DNA of 64,000 bases from Streptomyces sp. NBC_00442 (GCF_036014195.1 NZ_CP107918.1:6820001-6884000); one strand, 5' to 3'; positions 41,984 through 50,131 are shown, counted from the first letter of the stretch. Notes: generated by a model from the letters alone, not told the origin. Translations and numbers: made by a program.

Positions 41984-42619
41984 TCATCCGGGGCCCGGCC
42001 ACCCGTCGTGACTGTCCGGTTCTCCACCCGGCGGCGGCGCGAGACGGCCGAGGTCGGTCAGCATCGCCCGCGCCAGCTCCAGCTCGGCCAGCCCCCGCAG
42101 CTCGCTCCAGCGCAGCGCGATCCGCGGATGCGCCCACTCCTCGTTCTCCTCCGCGTGGACCAGCGCCTTTCTGATCTCCCTCAGCTCGGTCTCGGTGCGC
42201 ACCACGTGGTCCTCGACGAGCGAGCGCAGCCGGTGCGGGGTGGCGAGGTGTCCCAGCCAGATCCGCAGCACCAGCGGATGCTTGAGGACCGGCGGCCCGC
42301 TCGTCTCGGCGGAGTCGGCCCATTCGGCGAGCGCGCTGCGGCCGGCCTCGCTGATCGCGTACCGCCGCTTGGCGCGTGGCTCCTCGGGCCCCGTGCGCCG
42401 CGAGGTGGCGTATCCCAGCGCCTCCAGGCGGCGCAGTTCGGCGTAGACCTGGCTGATCGCGGGCGACCAGTAGAAGAAGCGCAGCGACGCGTCGGCCCAC
42501 TTCTTCAGCTCGTAACCGGTGCGCTCGCCGGGGAAGGAGAGCAGCCCGAGCACTGCCCATGCCGTCGCCGGCAACGGCCGCGCCGTCTCGTGTCGGTGGG
42601 GGGACTGACGACTGGTCAT
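41984..42619 (-). CDS. PadR family transcriptional regulator
   Basis: A 211-residue PadR regulator. The winged helix begins TAWAVLGLLSFPGERTGYELKKW (partial) with FYWSPAISQVYAELRRLEALGY as the recognition region, then RRYAISEAGRSALAEWA in the wing. The C-terminal half is a helical PadR extension (VEDHVVRTETELREIRKAL). ATG 42619 gives a normal size. A dyad ATCTC-N9-GAGAT lies 57 to 75 bases upstream. No adjacent target is evident. Confidence 0.86.
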   Translation of the reverse strand: MTSRQSPHRHETARPLPATAWAVLGLLSFPGERTGYELKKWADASLRFFYWSPAISQVYAELRRLEALGYATSRRTGPEEPRAKRRYAISEAGRSALAEWADSAETSGPPVLKHPLVLRIWLGHLATPHRLRSLVEDHVVRTETELREIRKALVHAEENEEWAHPRIALRWSELRGLAELELARAMLTDLGRLAPPPGGEPDSHDGWPGPG

Positions 42620-42960
42620 AAGGCGAATTGAAGTGAGCGGGAGGCGCCGCCACAACCCCAACCCGGCCCGTGAGAATCTCCGTGATCTTGAGATCGCGCT
42701 TGGTGGATCCCACCGCCGGGGTGCCGGGCCCCGCGCGGGCGGGGCACCCGCGTCCCGCGGCCCCGCCCCCGCGGGCAGTCTCCGTGCCTGCCGCGCTCGG
42801 CTCGCCATACCGCAGTCATCGCCGCACCATTGCACCAATGCAGGAAGAAGAGCGGTCCAACAGGAAGAGGGCAGGATAATTTACTGATCCCCCTCTTGAG
42901 CGAGAGAACCGAACACCGATACGGTGTCTTGACGCGAGGTTCTCCTGTGGAGGAAGTGAC
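42620..42960. other. 341-base divergent region between PadR and the DUF6421 operon
   Basis: No gene seen. It holds the candidate PadR dyad ATCTC-N9-GAGAT (42676-42694), a GC-rich middle with many G/C runs, a relatively AT-rich stretch at 42868-42900 and the DUF6421 promoter described separately. Confidence 0.5.
42896..42927 (+). promoter_or_regulatory. Promoter with palindrome of the DUF6421 operon
   Basis: TTGAGC (42896-42901), 18 bases, TACGGT (42920-42925). A perfect dyad ACACCG-ATA-CGGTGT (42913-42927) covers the -10, so a repressor would block the start. GGAGG precedes the ATG at 42961. A TTGACG at 42929 follows. Confidence 0.55.
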
Positions 42961-44361
42961 ATGACGGAAATTCTTGTGCAGGACCCGGCCGTGGGGGGCG
43001 CAGTAACCGACCGGCGGGTGGTCGACCACCCCGCGTGGCCCGCGCTCAAGAATGCCGTCGAGGAGATCCGGCCCTGGCAGTCGAAGGACGGATCCATCGA
43101 CTTCGACGCCGAGGGCGCCCCCGCGCGCGCCACCGTCGAGGCGACGCTGAGCCAGGTGATATCCGCGGTCGAGCAGCTCTCGCCGCTGCTCCCGCACGAC
43201 GAGCCCTATCACCGCGCGCTCGTCGCCGACCTGCGCAAGTGGGCCGACAGCGCCTTCGACGTGCCGGACTTCCTGGACTCGCTGCTCCAGTTCCACCCGG
43301 CCGCCGACCGCGCCGACGGACTCCAGCGCCTGGTCGTCTTCCCCATGTACACGCAGAACGGCAACCCCGACCGCAACCTCGAAGCGGTCGTGCTGCGCAT
43401 GGTGTGGCCCGAGTGGCTCGCCGAGCTCGAAGCCACCCGCTACGACAACCCGCTCTTCTGCGGCATCACCTTCGAGGACTTCACCGCGGGCTACGACACC
43501 CACTCCGCGGTCCTCTTCCCCGAGACCATCGCCGTGCGCGAGGCCCCCGAGCGCTTCACCTGGGGCGGCATCTTCTGCGACCGCGAGGCGGCCCGCTTCC
43601 GCGCCGTCACCGAAGCGTCCGTGGGTATCCTCGGGCTCGAACTCCCCCAGGACATCGGCGAGTTGGTGGCCGATCAGGAGCGCTGCGAGAAGGCCTTCGT
43701 GCTGTGGGACATGGTCCACGACCGCACTCACAGCCACGGCGACCTGCCGTTCGACCCCTTCATGATCAAGCAGCGCCAGCCGTTCTGGATGTACGGCCTC
43801 GAAGAGCTGCGCTGCGACCTCACCGCCTTCAAGGAGGCCGTGAAACTGGAGGCCGAGGGCAACCAGCACGGCCGCGACGTCCAGTACGCCGTGCTCTTCG
43901 ACCGGATGTTCCGCTTCCCGGTCTCCGGCGACCGCGTCCGCAACTACGACGGGCTCGGCGGCCAGCTCCTGTTCGCCTACCTCCACAAGCACGACGTGGT
44001 GCGCTGGACCGACAACAAGCTGCACATCGACTGGGACCGCGCCCCGCAGGTCACCAACCAGCTGTGCGCCGACATCGAGAAGCTCTACCGCGACGGCATC
44101 GACCGCCCCAAGCTCGTCCACTGGTTCGCGGCGTACGACCTCGTCTCCACCTACCTCGCCCCGCACCCCGGATCCCGCTGGGCCAAGGGCCCCGACGCGC
44201 TGGACCTGACCCTCCCGCCGCGCAAGCTCGTCGACGACGTGCTTCCGGACGAGTTTCCGCTCAGCATGTTCTATGAGGCGCTCTCCAAGAAGCTGAAGAA
44301 CGTGATCGCCTCCACCAAGGGGATCACCGCCGCTTCCGCTCCGGCCGGGGCCGCCGCGTGA
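42961..44361 (+). CDS. DUF6421 family protein
   Basis: A 466-residue soluble protein of the actinobacterial DUF6421 family, function unknown. It is acidic and rich in aromatics, with a striking DMVHDRTHSHGDLPFDPF segment around residue 255 in which three His and several Asp could bind a metal. Later stretches such as ELRCDLTAFKEAVKLEAEGN and YDGLGGQLLFAYLHKHD are helical. No signal peptide. The stop is overlapped by a possible GTG of the SDR gene (GTGA at 44358-44361). Order DUF6421, SDR, threonine aldolase and then a transglutaminase-like gene looks like a conserved unit. Confidence 0.82.
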   Translation: MTEILVQDPAVGGAVTDRRVVDHPAWPALKNAVEEIRPWQSKDGSIDFDAEGAPARATVEATLSQVISAVEQLSPLLPHDEPYHRALVADLRKWADSAFDVPDFLDSLLQFHPAADRADGLQRLVVFPMYTQNGNPDRNLEAVVLRMVWPEWLAELEATRYDNPLFCGITFEDFTAGYDTHSAVLFPETIAVREAPERFTWGGIFCDREAARFRAVTEASVGILGLELPQDIGELVADQERCEKAFVLWDMVHDRTHSHGDLPFDPFMIKQRQPFWMYGLEELRCDLTAFKEAVKLEAEGNQHGRDVQYAVLFDRMFRFPVSGDRVRNYDGLGGQLLFAYLHKHDVVRWTDNKLHIDWDRAPQVTNQLCADIEKLYRDGIDRPKLVHWFAAYDLVSTYLAPHPGSRWAKGPDALDLTLPPRKLVDDVLPDEFPLSMFYEALSKKLKNVIASTKGITAASAPAGAAA

Positions 44362-44405
44362 GCTCTCGTACCGAAGGCTCGGAAGGTTCGGAAGGGGCGA
44401 GGAAA

Positions 44406-45152
44406 ATGAACAACGGACCTCTCAACGGCGCCGTCGTCGCCGTGGCGGGTGCCGCGGGACCGGCAGGCCGTGCCGCCCTGCTGCGGCTCGCGGAAGCCGG
44501 CGCGGTCGTGGTGGGCGCCGACTCGGACGTCGAACGTCTGGCCTCGGCCGTGGACGCCGCGCGGTACGCGCACGGCGGGGCCACCGTCACCGGCGAGACG
44601 GTCGACCTCCTCGACCTGCAGGCGACGCGCGACTGGGCCGACCGCATCGAGAAGGACTTCGGACGCGTGGACGGCATGGTCCACCTCGTCGGCGGCTGGC
44701 GCGGCGCCACCTCCTTCCCCGAGACCGACCTGGCCGACTGGGAGCTCCTGGAAAAGCTGCTGATCAAGACGGTGCAGCACACCTCGCTCGCCTTCCACGA
44801 CGCCCTGCTGCGCAGCGACCGCGGCCGCTTCGTCCTGGTCAGCCAGTCCGGCGCGCACAAGCCCACCGCCAACAACGCCGCCTACAACGCGGGCAAGGCC
44901 GCGGCCGAGGCGTGGACGCTGTCGCTCGGCGACGCCTTCCGCAAGGCGGGGGGCGAGGACGGCCCGCGGTCCGCTGCTGCGATCCTGGTGATCAAGGCAC
45001 TGGTGCACGACGCGATGCGCGCCGAGCGACCCAATGCGAAGTTCGCGGGCTTCACCGACGTCACGGAGCTGGCCGACGCCATCGCCGGCGTGTGGGACAA
45101 GCCCGCCCAGGAAGTGAACGGACAGCGCCTGTGGCTGACCCCCAAGCCCTGA
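44406..45152 (+). CDS. Short-chain dehydrogenase/reductase
   Basis: A 248-residue SDR. The nucleotide loop GAAGPAGRA is at residues 15-23, an atypical version of TGxxxGxG. The active-site Ser is at 146 or 148 and Tyr160 and Lys164 (YNAGK) are intact. NNAAYNAGKAAAEAWTLSLG is the helix that holds them. It should use NAD(P)H; the substrate is unknown. ATG 44406 has GAGGAAA upstream; the alternative GTG at 44358 overlaps the DUF6421 stop and would add a Ser/Glu/Gly-rich stretch built from short repeats. Its last 22 bases overlap the threonine aldolase gene. Confidence 0.87.
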   Translation: MNNGPLNGAVVAVAGAAGPAGRAALLRLAEAGAVVVGADSDVERLASAVDAARYAHGGATVTGETVDLLDLQATRDWADRIEKDFGRVDGMVHLVGGWRGATSFPETDLADWELLEKLLIKTVQHTSLAFHDALLRSDRGRFVLVSQSGAHKPTANNAAYNAGKAAAEAWTLSLGDAFRKAGGEDGPRSAAAILVIKALVHDAMRAERPNAKFAGFTDVTELADAIAGVWDKPAQEVNGQRLWLTPKP

Positions 45153-46210
45153 GGACGGACGCCCGAGCCCATCACGACCCGGCGGTGCGCGGCTTCGCCA
45201 GCGACAACTACGCCGGTGCGCACCCCGAGGTCCTCGCGGCCATCGCCCTCGCCAACGGCGGTCACCAGATCGCCTATGGCGAGGACGACTACACCGAGCA
45301 TCTCCAGCGCGTCATGCACAGCCACTTCGGCGCGGGCGCCGAGGCCTTCCCCGTGTTCAACGGGACCGGGGCCAACGTCACCGCGCTCCAGGCGCTGACC
45401 GACCGCTGGGGCGCCGTGGTGTGCGCCGAGAGCGCCCACATCAACGTGGACGAGGGCGGCGCCCCGGAGCGGATGGCCGGGCTCAAGCTGCTCACGGTGG
45501 CCACCCCCGACGGCAAGCTGACGCCCGAGCTCATCGACCGGCAGGCCTGGGGCTGGGAGGACGAGCACCGCGCGATGCCGCAGGTCGTCTCGATCACCCA
45601 GAACACCGAGCTCGGCACGGTCTACACGCCCGCCGAGATCAAGGCGATCTGCGACCACGCCCATGAGCGCGGCATGAAGGTCCATCTCGACGGGGCGCGG
45701 ATATCCAACGCCGCCGCCTCGCTCGACGTGCCGATGCGCACGTTCACCAATGCGGTCGGTGTGGACGTCCTGTCGTTCGGCGGCACCAAGAACGGGATGC
45801 TCTTCGGCGAGGCGATCGTCGTCCTCAACCCGGACGCGGTGCGCCAGATGAAGCACATCCGCAAGATGTCGATGCAGCTCGCCTCCAAGATGCGCTTCGT
45901 GTCGGTGCAGCTTGAGGCGCTGCTGGCCAAGGACCTGTGGCTGCGAAACGCCCGCCACTCCAACGCGATGGCCCGGCGCCTGGCCGAGGGTGTGCGCCAG
46001 GTCGACGGCGTGGAGATCCTCCACGAGGTGCAGGCCAACGCGGTGTTCGCGCGCCTTCCGCACGACGTCGGCGAACGGCTCCAGAAGCGCTACCGCTTCT
46101 ACTTCTGGGACGAGGGGGCCGGCGATGTCCGCTGGATGTGCTCCTTCGACACCACCGAGGACGACGTCGACGGGTTCCTGATGGCGCTGAAGGAAGAAAT
46201 GGCACGCTAG
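45131..46210 (+). CDS. Low-specificity L-threonine aldolase / beta-eliminating lyase
   Basis: A 359-residue PLP enzyme of the aminotransferase class I-like beta-eliminating lyase family. The PLP Lys220 is in VLSFGGTKNGMLFG; the HLDGARISNAA segment holds the Asp that contacts the pyridine nitrogen. FNGTGANVTALQAL binds the phosphate. It splits threonine or allo-threonine to glycine and acetaldehyde. The GTG at 45131 overlaps the SDR gene by 22 bp; no good Shine-Dalgarno, in keeping with coupling. Its role with DUF6421 and the SDR is unknown. Confidence 0.88.
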   Translation: MADPQALRTDARAHHDPAVRGFASDNYAGAHPEVLAAIALANGGHQIAYGEDDYTEHLQRVMHSHFGAGAEAFPVFNGTGANVTALQALTDRWGAVVCAESAHINVDEGGAPERMAGLKLLTVATPDGKLTPELIDRQAWGWEDEHRAMPQVVSITQNTELGTVYTPAEIKAICDHAHERGMKVHLDGARISNAAASLDVPMRTFTNAVGVDVLSFGGTKNGMLFGEAIVVLNPDAVRQMKHIRKMSMQLASKMRFVSVQLEALLAKDLWLRNARHSNAMARRLAEGVRQVDGVEILHEVQANAVFARLPHDVGERLQKRYRFYFWDEGAGDVRWMCSFDTTEDDVDGFLMALKEEMAR

Positions 46211-46247
46211 CTCCGACCCCGGGCAAGAGTGTACGAGTGCATGAATA

Positions 46248-46297
46248 TGCGGTCGACCGTAAAGTCATTGACTTGCGGTCGACCGCATTCGTACGCT
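46248..46297 (+). promoter_or_regulatory. Palindrome-filled leaderless promoter of the transglutaminase gene
   Basis: TTGACT (46268-46273), an 18-base spacer and TACGCT (46292-46297), eight bases before the ATG at 46306. The perfect dyad TGCGGTCGACCGCA (46274-46287) fills the spacer. A near copy, TGCGGTCGACCGT, lies at 46248-46260, 26 bases upstream. Strong candidate for a repressor pair on a leaderless transcript. Confidence 0.7.
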
Positions 46298-46305
46298 CCC
46301 GTGCC

Positions 46306-46905
46306 ATGGAGCTCCTGCAGCACAACCCCCAACTCTCCGCCTATCTCGCGGCGGACGAGGTCGTCGACCATGAGCACCCCCTGGTGCGCGCCACAGCGAC
46401 CCGGCTCGCCTCTCGCACCCACGACGCATACTCATACGCCAAGGCGGCCTTCGAGTACGTGCGGGACGAGATTCCGCACTCCTCGGACTCGGGGGAGCCG
46501 CGGGTGACCTGGCGCGCCTCCGACGTGCTCGCGCTGCGCACCGGGATCTGCTGCGCGAAGGCCCACGCCCTCGCCGCGCTGCTGCGGGCCGAAGGCATCC
46601 CGGCCGCGTTCTGCTACCAGCGCCTGACCGAGGAGGGCGCCGACCCGGCCCTGCACGGCCTCATCGCCCTCAAGCTGCCCGGCGCCCACGCCTGGGCGCG
46701 CCAGGACCCGCGCGGCAACGTGCCGCCGGGCGTGGACGCCCAGTTCTCCCTCGGTACGGAGCGGCTGGCGTGGCCCGTGCGCACGGAGTTCGACGAAGTG
46801 GACTACCCGGTACTTTTCGATAAACCGCACCCGGGGGTGGTGGCCGCGCTCAGGGCCGCTCCCGACCGGCCCTCGCTCTGGCCGATCTACCCGACCGAGC
46901 TGTGA
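46306..46905 (+). CDS. Transglutaminase-like cysteine-protease-fold protein
   Basis: A 199-residue cytoplasmic protein with the transglutaminase core. VLALRTGICCAKAHALAALLRA includes the nucleophile, probably Cys82 (C83 is adjacent), GIPAAFCYQRL the following strand, and ALHGLIAL the His117. The Asp is probably in the DPRGNVPPGVD loop. Bacterial proteins of this type are often peptidases or unknown. ATG 46306 follows a leaderless-type promoter and lacks a clear Shine-Dalgarno. It is followed by 30-bp tandem repeats and a convergent acyltransferase gene. Confidence 0.82.
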   Translation: MELLQHNPQLSAYLAADEVVDHEHPLVRATATRLASRTHDAYSYAKAAFEYVRDEIPHSSDSGEPRVTWRASDVLALRTGICCAKAHALAALLRAEGIPAAFCYQRLTEEGADPALHGLIALKLPGAHAWARQDPRGNVPPGVDAQFSLGTERLAWPVRTEFDEVDYPVLFDKPHPGVVAALRAAPDRPSLWPIYPTEL

Positions 46906-46910
46906 GGCGC

Positions 46911-46981
46911 CACCGACCAGGAGTGGCGGTCGCGCCCGTACACCGACCGGCAGTGGCGGTCGCGCCCATACACCAGGAGTG
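46911..46981. repeat. Tandem 30-bp repeats between convergent genes
   Basis: Two nearly identical 30-base units starting CACCGACC(A/G)G at 46911 and 46941, sharing GTGGCGGTCGCGCCC, and a partial third at 46971. They begin six bases after the transglutaminase stop. Confidence 0.85.
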
Positions 46982-46986
46982 ACGAT

Positions 46987-47718
46987 TCAGCCCGTCGCCT
47001 CGCGACTCTTCACCTGCTCGGGCGTCGGGGCCGTACCGCCGAGGTGCGCGGGCACCCACCAGGTGTCGGCCGCGTCCTTCGGCCGTACGGGATAGGCGCG
47101 CTGGGCCGCTTCGAGGAGCTCCTGGCAGCGCTCGCGCAGCCGCCGCGTGATGGCGCCCGCGTACTGGTCGGCCGGCGCCTCCAGGGGCTCGCCGACGCGG
47201 ATGGTGACGGGAATGTGGCTGCGCTTGAAGTTGCGCGGCCGGCCCTTGGTCCACACCCGCTGGGTCCCCCACAGCGCCATCGGGATCAGCGGGACCCCGG
47301 CCTCCTGGGCCAGCCGCGCCGCACCGGACTTGAAGCTCTTCAGCGTGAACGACTGCGAGATCGTCGCCTCGGGGAACACGCCGATCACTTCACCGGAGCG
47401 CAGCGAGGCCAGCGCGTGCTGGTAGGCGTCCTCGCCCTGCTTGCGGTCGACCGGGATGTGCTTCATGCCGCGCATCAGCGGGCCCGAGATCTTGTGCCGG
47501 AACACCGACTCCTTGGCCATGAACCGCACGAGCCGCTTCTGCGGCAGCGTGACGAGTCCCGTGAAGATGAAGTCGAGATAGCTGATGTGGTTGCTGACGA
47601 GCACCGCCCCGCCGGTGCGCGGGATGTTCTCCGAACCCTGGGTGTCGATCTTCAGGTCGAGCGCCTTGAACATCGCGCGTGCGGCGCCGATGACCGGTCG
47701 ATAGACGAGTTCTGCCAT
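46987..47718 (-). CDS. 1-acyl-sn-glycerol-3-phosphate acyltransferase (PlsC family)
   Basis: A 243-residue lysophospholipid acyltransferase. The catalytic NHISYLD motif (His44, Asp49) and the GVFPEATIS motif are present; a short hydrophobic segment near VLVSNHISYLDFIF could associate with the membrane. It esterifies lysophosphatidic acid or related lipids. It converges on the transglutaminase-like gene across a repeat array and is divergent from the thioredoxin gene. Confidence 0.92.
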   Translation of the reverse strand: MAELVYRPVIGAARAMFKALDLKIDTQGSENIPRTGGAVLVSNHISYLDFIFTGLVTLPQKRLVRFMAKESVFRHKISGPLMRGMKHIPVDRKQGEDAYQHALASLRSGEVIGVFPEATISQSFTLKSFKSGAARLAQEAGVPLIPMALWGTQRVWTKGRPRNFKRSHIPVTIRVGEPLEAPADQYAGAITRRLRERCQELLEAAQRAYPVRPKDAADTWWVPAHLGGTAPTPEQVKSREATG

Positions 47719-47965
47719 CTCAGGGGAGACCCTTCGTGTGCCCGGGGAGGGTGCTCCCGGAGAAATAAGTTACGCAGCCGTAGGTTTTAGGCTGTGGGCA
47801 GATGGTGCCCGATGCGCGCCGGGCTGGCCAGTCCTGGCACGGGGCCCGGGAGAGATTCTCATCACGTCTTCGCAGGCCGAGGACCTGGGAATCAATGCGG
47901 AGCGGTGCGCGCTGCAACCGTACGACAGTGCAGGTAGTGGCGGTGTGAAGAGGCGAGGGGGAGCG

Positions 47966-48307
47966 ATGGTGGCGGGAGGCGGTGTGCGGGACGGAAGCGG
48001 GCGCAGGCTCGGCGAGGCCGAGTTGGGGATCCCACTGGGACGGCGGGCCACGCTGGTGCAGTTCTCCAGCGCCTTCTGCCAGCCCTGCCGGGCCACCCGG
48101 CGCACCCTGACGGAGGTCGCGGCGATGGTCGAGGGCGTCGCCCACGTGGAGATCGACGCCGAGGAACGGCTCGGTCTTGTGCGGGAGCTGGAGATCGCGA
48201 GCACCCCGACGGTGCTGGTCCTCGATGCGCGGGGAGCGATCGTGCGCCGGGCGAGCGGGCAGCCGCGCCGCGCGGACGTCATCGCCGCGCTGGGGCGGGC
48301 CGTGTGA
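47966..48307 (+). CDS. Thioredoxin family protein
   Basis: A 113-residue thioredoxin-fold protein. The redox motif is Cys38-Gln-Pro-Cys41 in LVQFSSAFCQPCRATRRTL, and the conserved cis-Pro is in ASTPTVLVLD. The CQPC pair differs from the classic CGPC, which may alter redox potential. ATG 47966 has GGGGGAG upstream; a GTG at 47945 is also in frame. It is cytoplasmic (no signal peptide). The stop codon lies within the first of three 27-bp tandem repeats. Confidence 0.78.
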   Translation: MVAGGGVRDGSGRRLGEAELGIPLGRRATLVQFSSAFCQPCRATRRTLTEVAAMVEGVAHVEIDAEERLGLVRELEIASTPTVLVLDARGAIVRRASGQPRRADVIAALGRAV

Positions 48308-48382
48308 GCCGCGCGTCGCCGGAGTCCTGTGTGAGCCGCGCGTCGGCAGTGGTCCGTGTGAGCCGCCCGTCGGGGGCCGGCC
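48302..48382. repeat. Three tandem 27-bp repeats after the thioredoxin stop
   Basis: GTGTGAGCCGC(G/C)CGTCG opens units at 48302, 48329 and 48356, exact 27-base spacing. The first unit contains the thioredoxin TGA. The array sits between the thioredoxin gene and the promoter of the flavin-reductase leader. Confidence 0.9.
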
Positions 48383-48432
48383 GCCGTGCGAGGGGTCCGG
48401 CAGTGAGGGATCTCCCACATCACGGAAGGCAC

Positions 48433-48468
48433 TTGACTGGGAGCGCGCCGGATCGTCAGTCTGACGAC
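48433..48468 (+). promoter_or_regulatory. Leaderless promoter of the flavin-reductase leader peptide
   Basis: TTGACT (48433-48438), 18 bases, CAGTCT (48457-48462), then six bases to the leader-peptide GTG. The geometry equals that of the ssu leader promoter. Confidence 0.55.
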
Positions 48469-48549
48469 GTGCCGACAGACCTCCTTCTTCACGGACGCGC
48501 CCACGTGGATCTCGCTCGCTGTGCGAGCGCGCGCTGTCCGGGCCGCTGA
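48469..48549 (+). CDS. Second cysteine-containing leader peptide
   Basis: A 26-residue leaderless ORF (GTG start) with the core HVDLARCASARC and two Cys residues near the end. It matches the HIDLLRVASA-like core of the ssu leader at 3211-3294. It stops 43 bases before the flavin-reductase ATG, much closer than in the ssu case, so control could act by translational coupling or on initiation. Identification as a cysteine-responsive leader is by pattern and by analogy with actinobacterial examples. Confidence 0.72.
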   Translation: MPTDLLLHGRAHVDLARCASARCPGR

Positions 48550-48592
48550 ACACCCGCAGCCCCCGTCGCACTCACCGCAGAAGGACAGTTCC

Positions 48593-49102
48593 ATGACGGC
48601 TTCGCCCGAGCTCGGTACCCCACAGACGGCCTCTCCCGACCTGCTCAAGTCGGTCTTCCGCCAGCACGCCGCGGGCGTCGCGGTGATCACCGCGCAGCGG
48701 GGCGGCCGCCTCGCCGGTTTCACCGCCACCTCCCTCAACTCCGTTGCCGCCGACCCCCCGTTGATCTCCTTCGGGATCGGCACCGGCTCCTCCAGCTGGC
48801 CCGTCGTCGCCGAGGCCGACCACATCGGCGTGCACATACTCGGCGAACACCAGCAGGAGCTGGCCGCCACGTTCGCCCGCAGCGGCGCCGACCGCTTCGG
48901 CCCGGCCACCGACTGGCGCACCGGGCCCGAGGGCGTCCCCGTCCTCGGCGGCGTGCTGGCCTGGCTGGTCTGCAAGGTCGTGGCCCGTGTCCCGGCCGGT
49001 GACCACCGCATCGTGCTCGGCCAGGTGGTCGTCGGCGACCCCGCGGGCGCCGGCCGCCCGCTGCTCTACCACCAGGGCCGCTTCAACGCGCTGCGCGACT
49101 GA
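48593..49102 (+). CDS. Flavin reductase family (FMN-binding) protein
   Basis: A 169-residue split-barrel flavin reductase. FRQHAAGVAVITAQRGGRLAGFTATS opens the domain (given here only in part: FRQHAAGVAVIT), SLNSVAADPPLISFGIG binds FMN, and a C-terminal LLYHQGRFNALRD closes it. Members reduce FMN with NAD(P)H for a partner monooxygenase. AAGGACAG precedes the ATG. The Cys leader upstream suggests expression under sulfur limitation, so it may feed SsuD in the sulfonate system; that partnership is inference. Confidence 0.87.
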   Translation: MTASPELGTPQTASPDLLKSVFRQHAAGVAVITAQRGGRLAGFTATSLNSVAADPPLISFGIGTGSSSWPVVAEADHIGVHILGEHQQELAATFARSGADRFGPATDWRTGPEGVPVLGGVLAWLVCKVVARVPAGDHRIVLGQVVVGDPAGAGRPLLYHQGRFNALRD

Positions 49103-49302
49103 AAGTTCCCTGATCGCGGCGATTACTCACCGTTGGCAACGTCACAGTTCAAAGCGCTTGCTTACTGGGAACAAGCTGGGTGTACTGACGAGTAATATTT
49201 CGTTCGGAGCGCCGGTCGCCCCGACCGGAAACCGCCCCATCAGGCGCCTATGCTGCGTGCATCAAGGCAGCCCAGAAATGACGATGCAGTAGGAGAGCCG
49301 GC
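49103..49302 (+). promoter_or_regulatory. 200-base region upstream of etfBA
   Basis: No gene. A long dyad ATTACTC (49122-49128) and GAGTAAT (49190-49196) flanks a 61-base centre, and GTTCCC/GGGAAC are also inversely repeated. AT-rich TAATATTT follows at 49192. A regulator of the electron-transfer flavoprotein operon is likely; no hexamers stand out. Confidence 0.45.
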
Positions 49303-50088
49303 GTGAGCTTGAGGATCGTTGTCTGTGTGAAGTACGTGCCCGACGCCACCGGCGACCGGCACTTCGCCGATGACCTGACCGTCGACCGCGACGACGTCGA
49401 CGGCCTCCTTTCGGAGCTCGACGAGTACGCGGTCGAGCAGGCACTGCAGATCGCCGACGAGGCGGACGACGCGGAGATCACCGTGCTGACCGTCGGCCCC
49501 GAGGACGCCAAGGACGCGCTGCGCAAGGCGCTTTCCATGGGCGCCGACAAGGCCGTCCACGTCGAGGACGACGACCTGCACGGCACCGACGTGATCGGCA
49601 CCTCGCTGGTCCTGGCCAAGGCCGTCGAGAAGACCGGCTACGACCTGGTCATCTGCGGCATGGCCTCCACCGACGGCACCATGGGCGTCCTTCCGGCGCT
49701 GCTCGCGGAGCGCCTCGGCGTCCCGCAGGTCACGCTGCTCTCCGAGGTCTCGGTCACGGACGGCACCGTGAAGGGCCGCCGTGACGGCGACGCCGCGTCC
49801 GAGCAGCTGGAGGCCTCGCTTCCCGCCGTCGTCTCGGTCACGGACCAGTCGGGCGAGGCCCGCTACCCGTCCTTCAAGGGCATCATGGCCGCCAAGAAGA
49901 AGCCGGTGGAGTCCCTGGACCTGGGCGACCTGGACCTGGAGGCCGACGAGGTCGGCCTCGAAGGCTCCTGGACCGCGGTCGACTCCGCGGCCGCGCGCCC
50001 GGCCCGCACGGCCGGCACGATCGTCAAGGACGAGGGCGAGGGCGGCAAGCAGCTCGCCGAGTACCTCGCGAGCCAGAAGTTCATCTAA
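49303..50088 (+). CDS. etfB: Electron transfer flavoprotein beta subunit
   Basis: A 261-residue EtfB. The N-terminus MSLRIVVCVKYVPDATGDR (from GTG), the DAKDALRKALSMGADKAVH region that contacts AMP/FAD, and the signature CGMASTDGTMGVLPALLAERLG identify it. It carries electrons from acyl-CoA dehydrogenases and related enzymes with EtfA. A GTG start with AGGAGAG upstream. The TAA is part of a large hairpin before etfA. Confidence 0.95.
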   Translation: MSLRIVVCVKYVPDATGDRHFADDLTVDRDDVDGLLSELDEYAVEQALQIADEADDAEITVLTVGPEDAKDALRKALSMGADKAVHVEDDDLHGTDVIGTSLVLAKAVEKTGYDLVICGMASTDGTMGVLPALLAERLGVPQVTLLSEVSVTDGTVKGRRDGDAASEQLEASLPAVVSVTDQSGEARYPSFKGIMAAKKKPVESLDLGDLDLEADEVGLEGSWTAVDSAAARPARTAGTIVKDEGEGGKQLAEYLASQKFI

Positions 50089-50131
50089 ATGCCCCGCCGG
50101 CCCGGGAACCTTCCCGGCCGACGCCGCATTT
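50087..50131 (+). terminator. Hairpin between etfB and etfA
   Basis: A long imperfect stem: GGGAA-CC-TTCCC at the tip, GC-rich middle, and AAATGC/GCATTT at the base. It includes part of the etfB stop codon. It may be a partial terminator or mRNA stabiliser that sets the etfB/etfA ratio. Confidence 0.5.

Noticed and set aside
46911..48382. CRISPR-like repeats
   Set aside because: Units are directly adjacent with no spacers, only two or three copies, and no cas genes.
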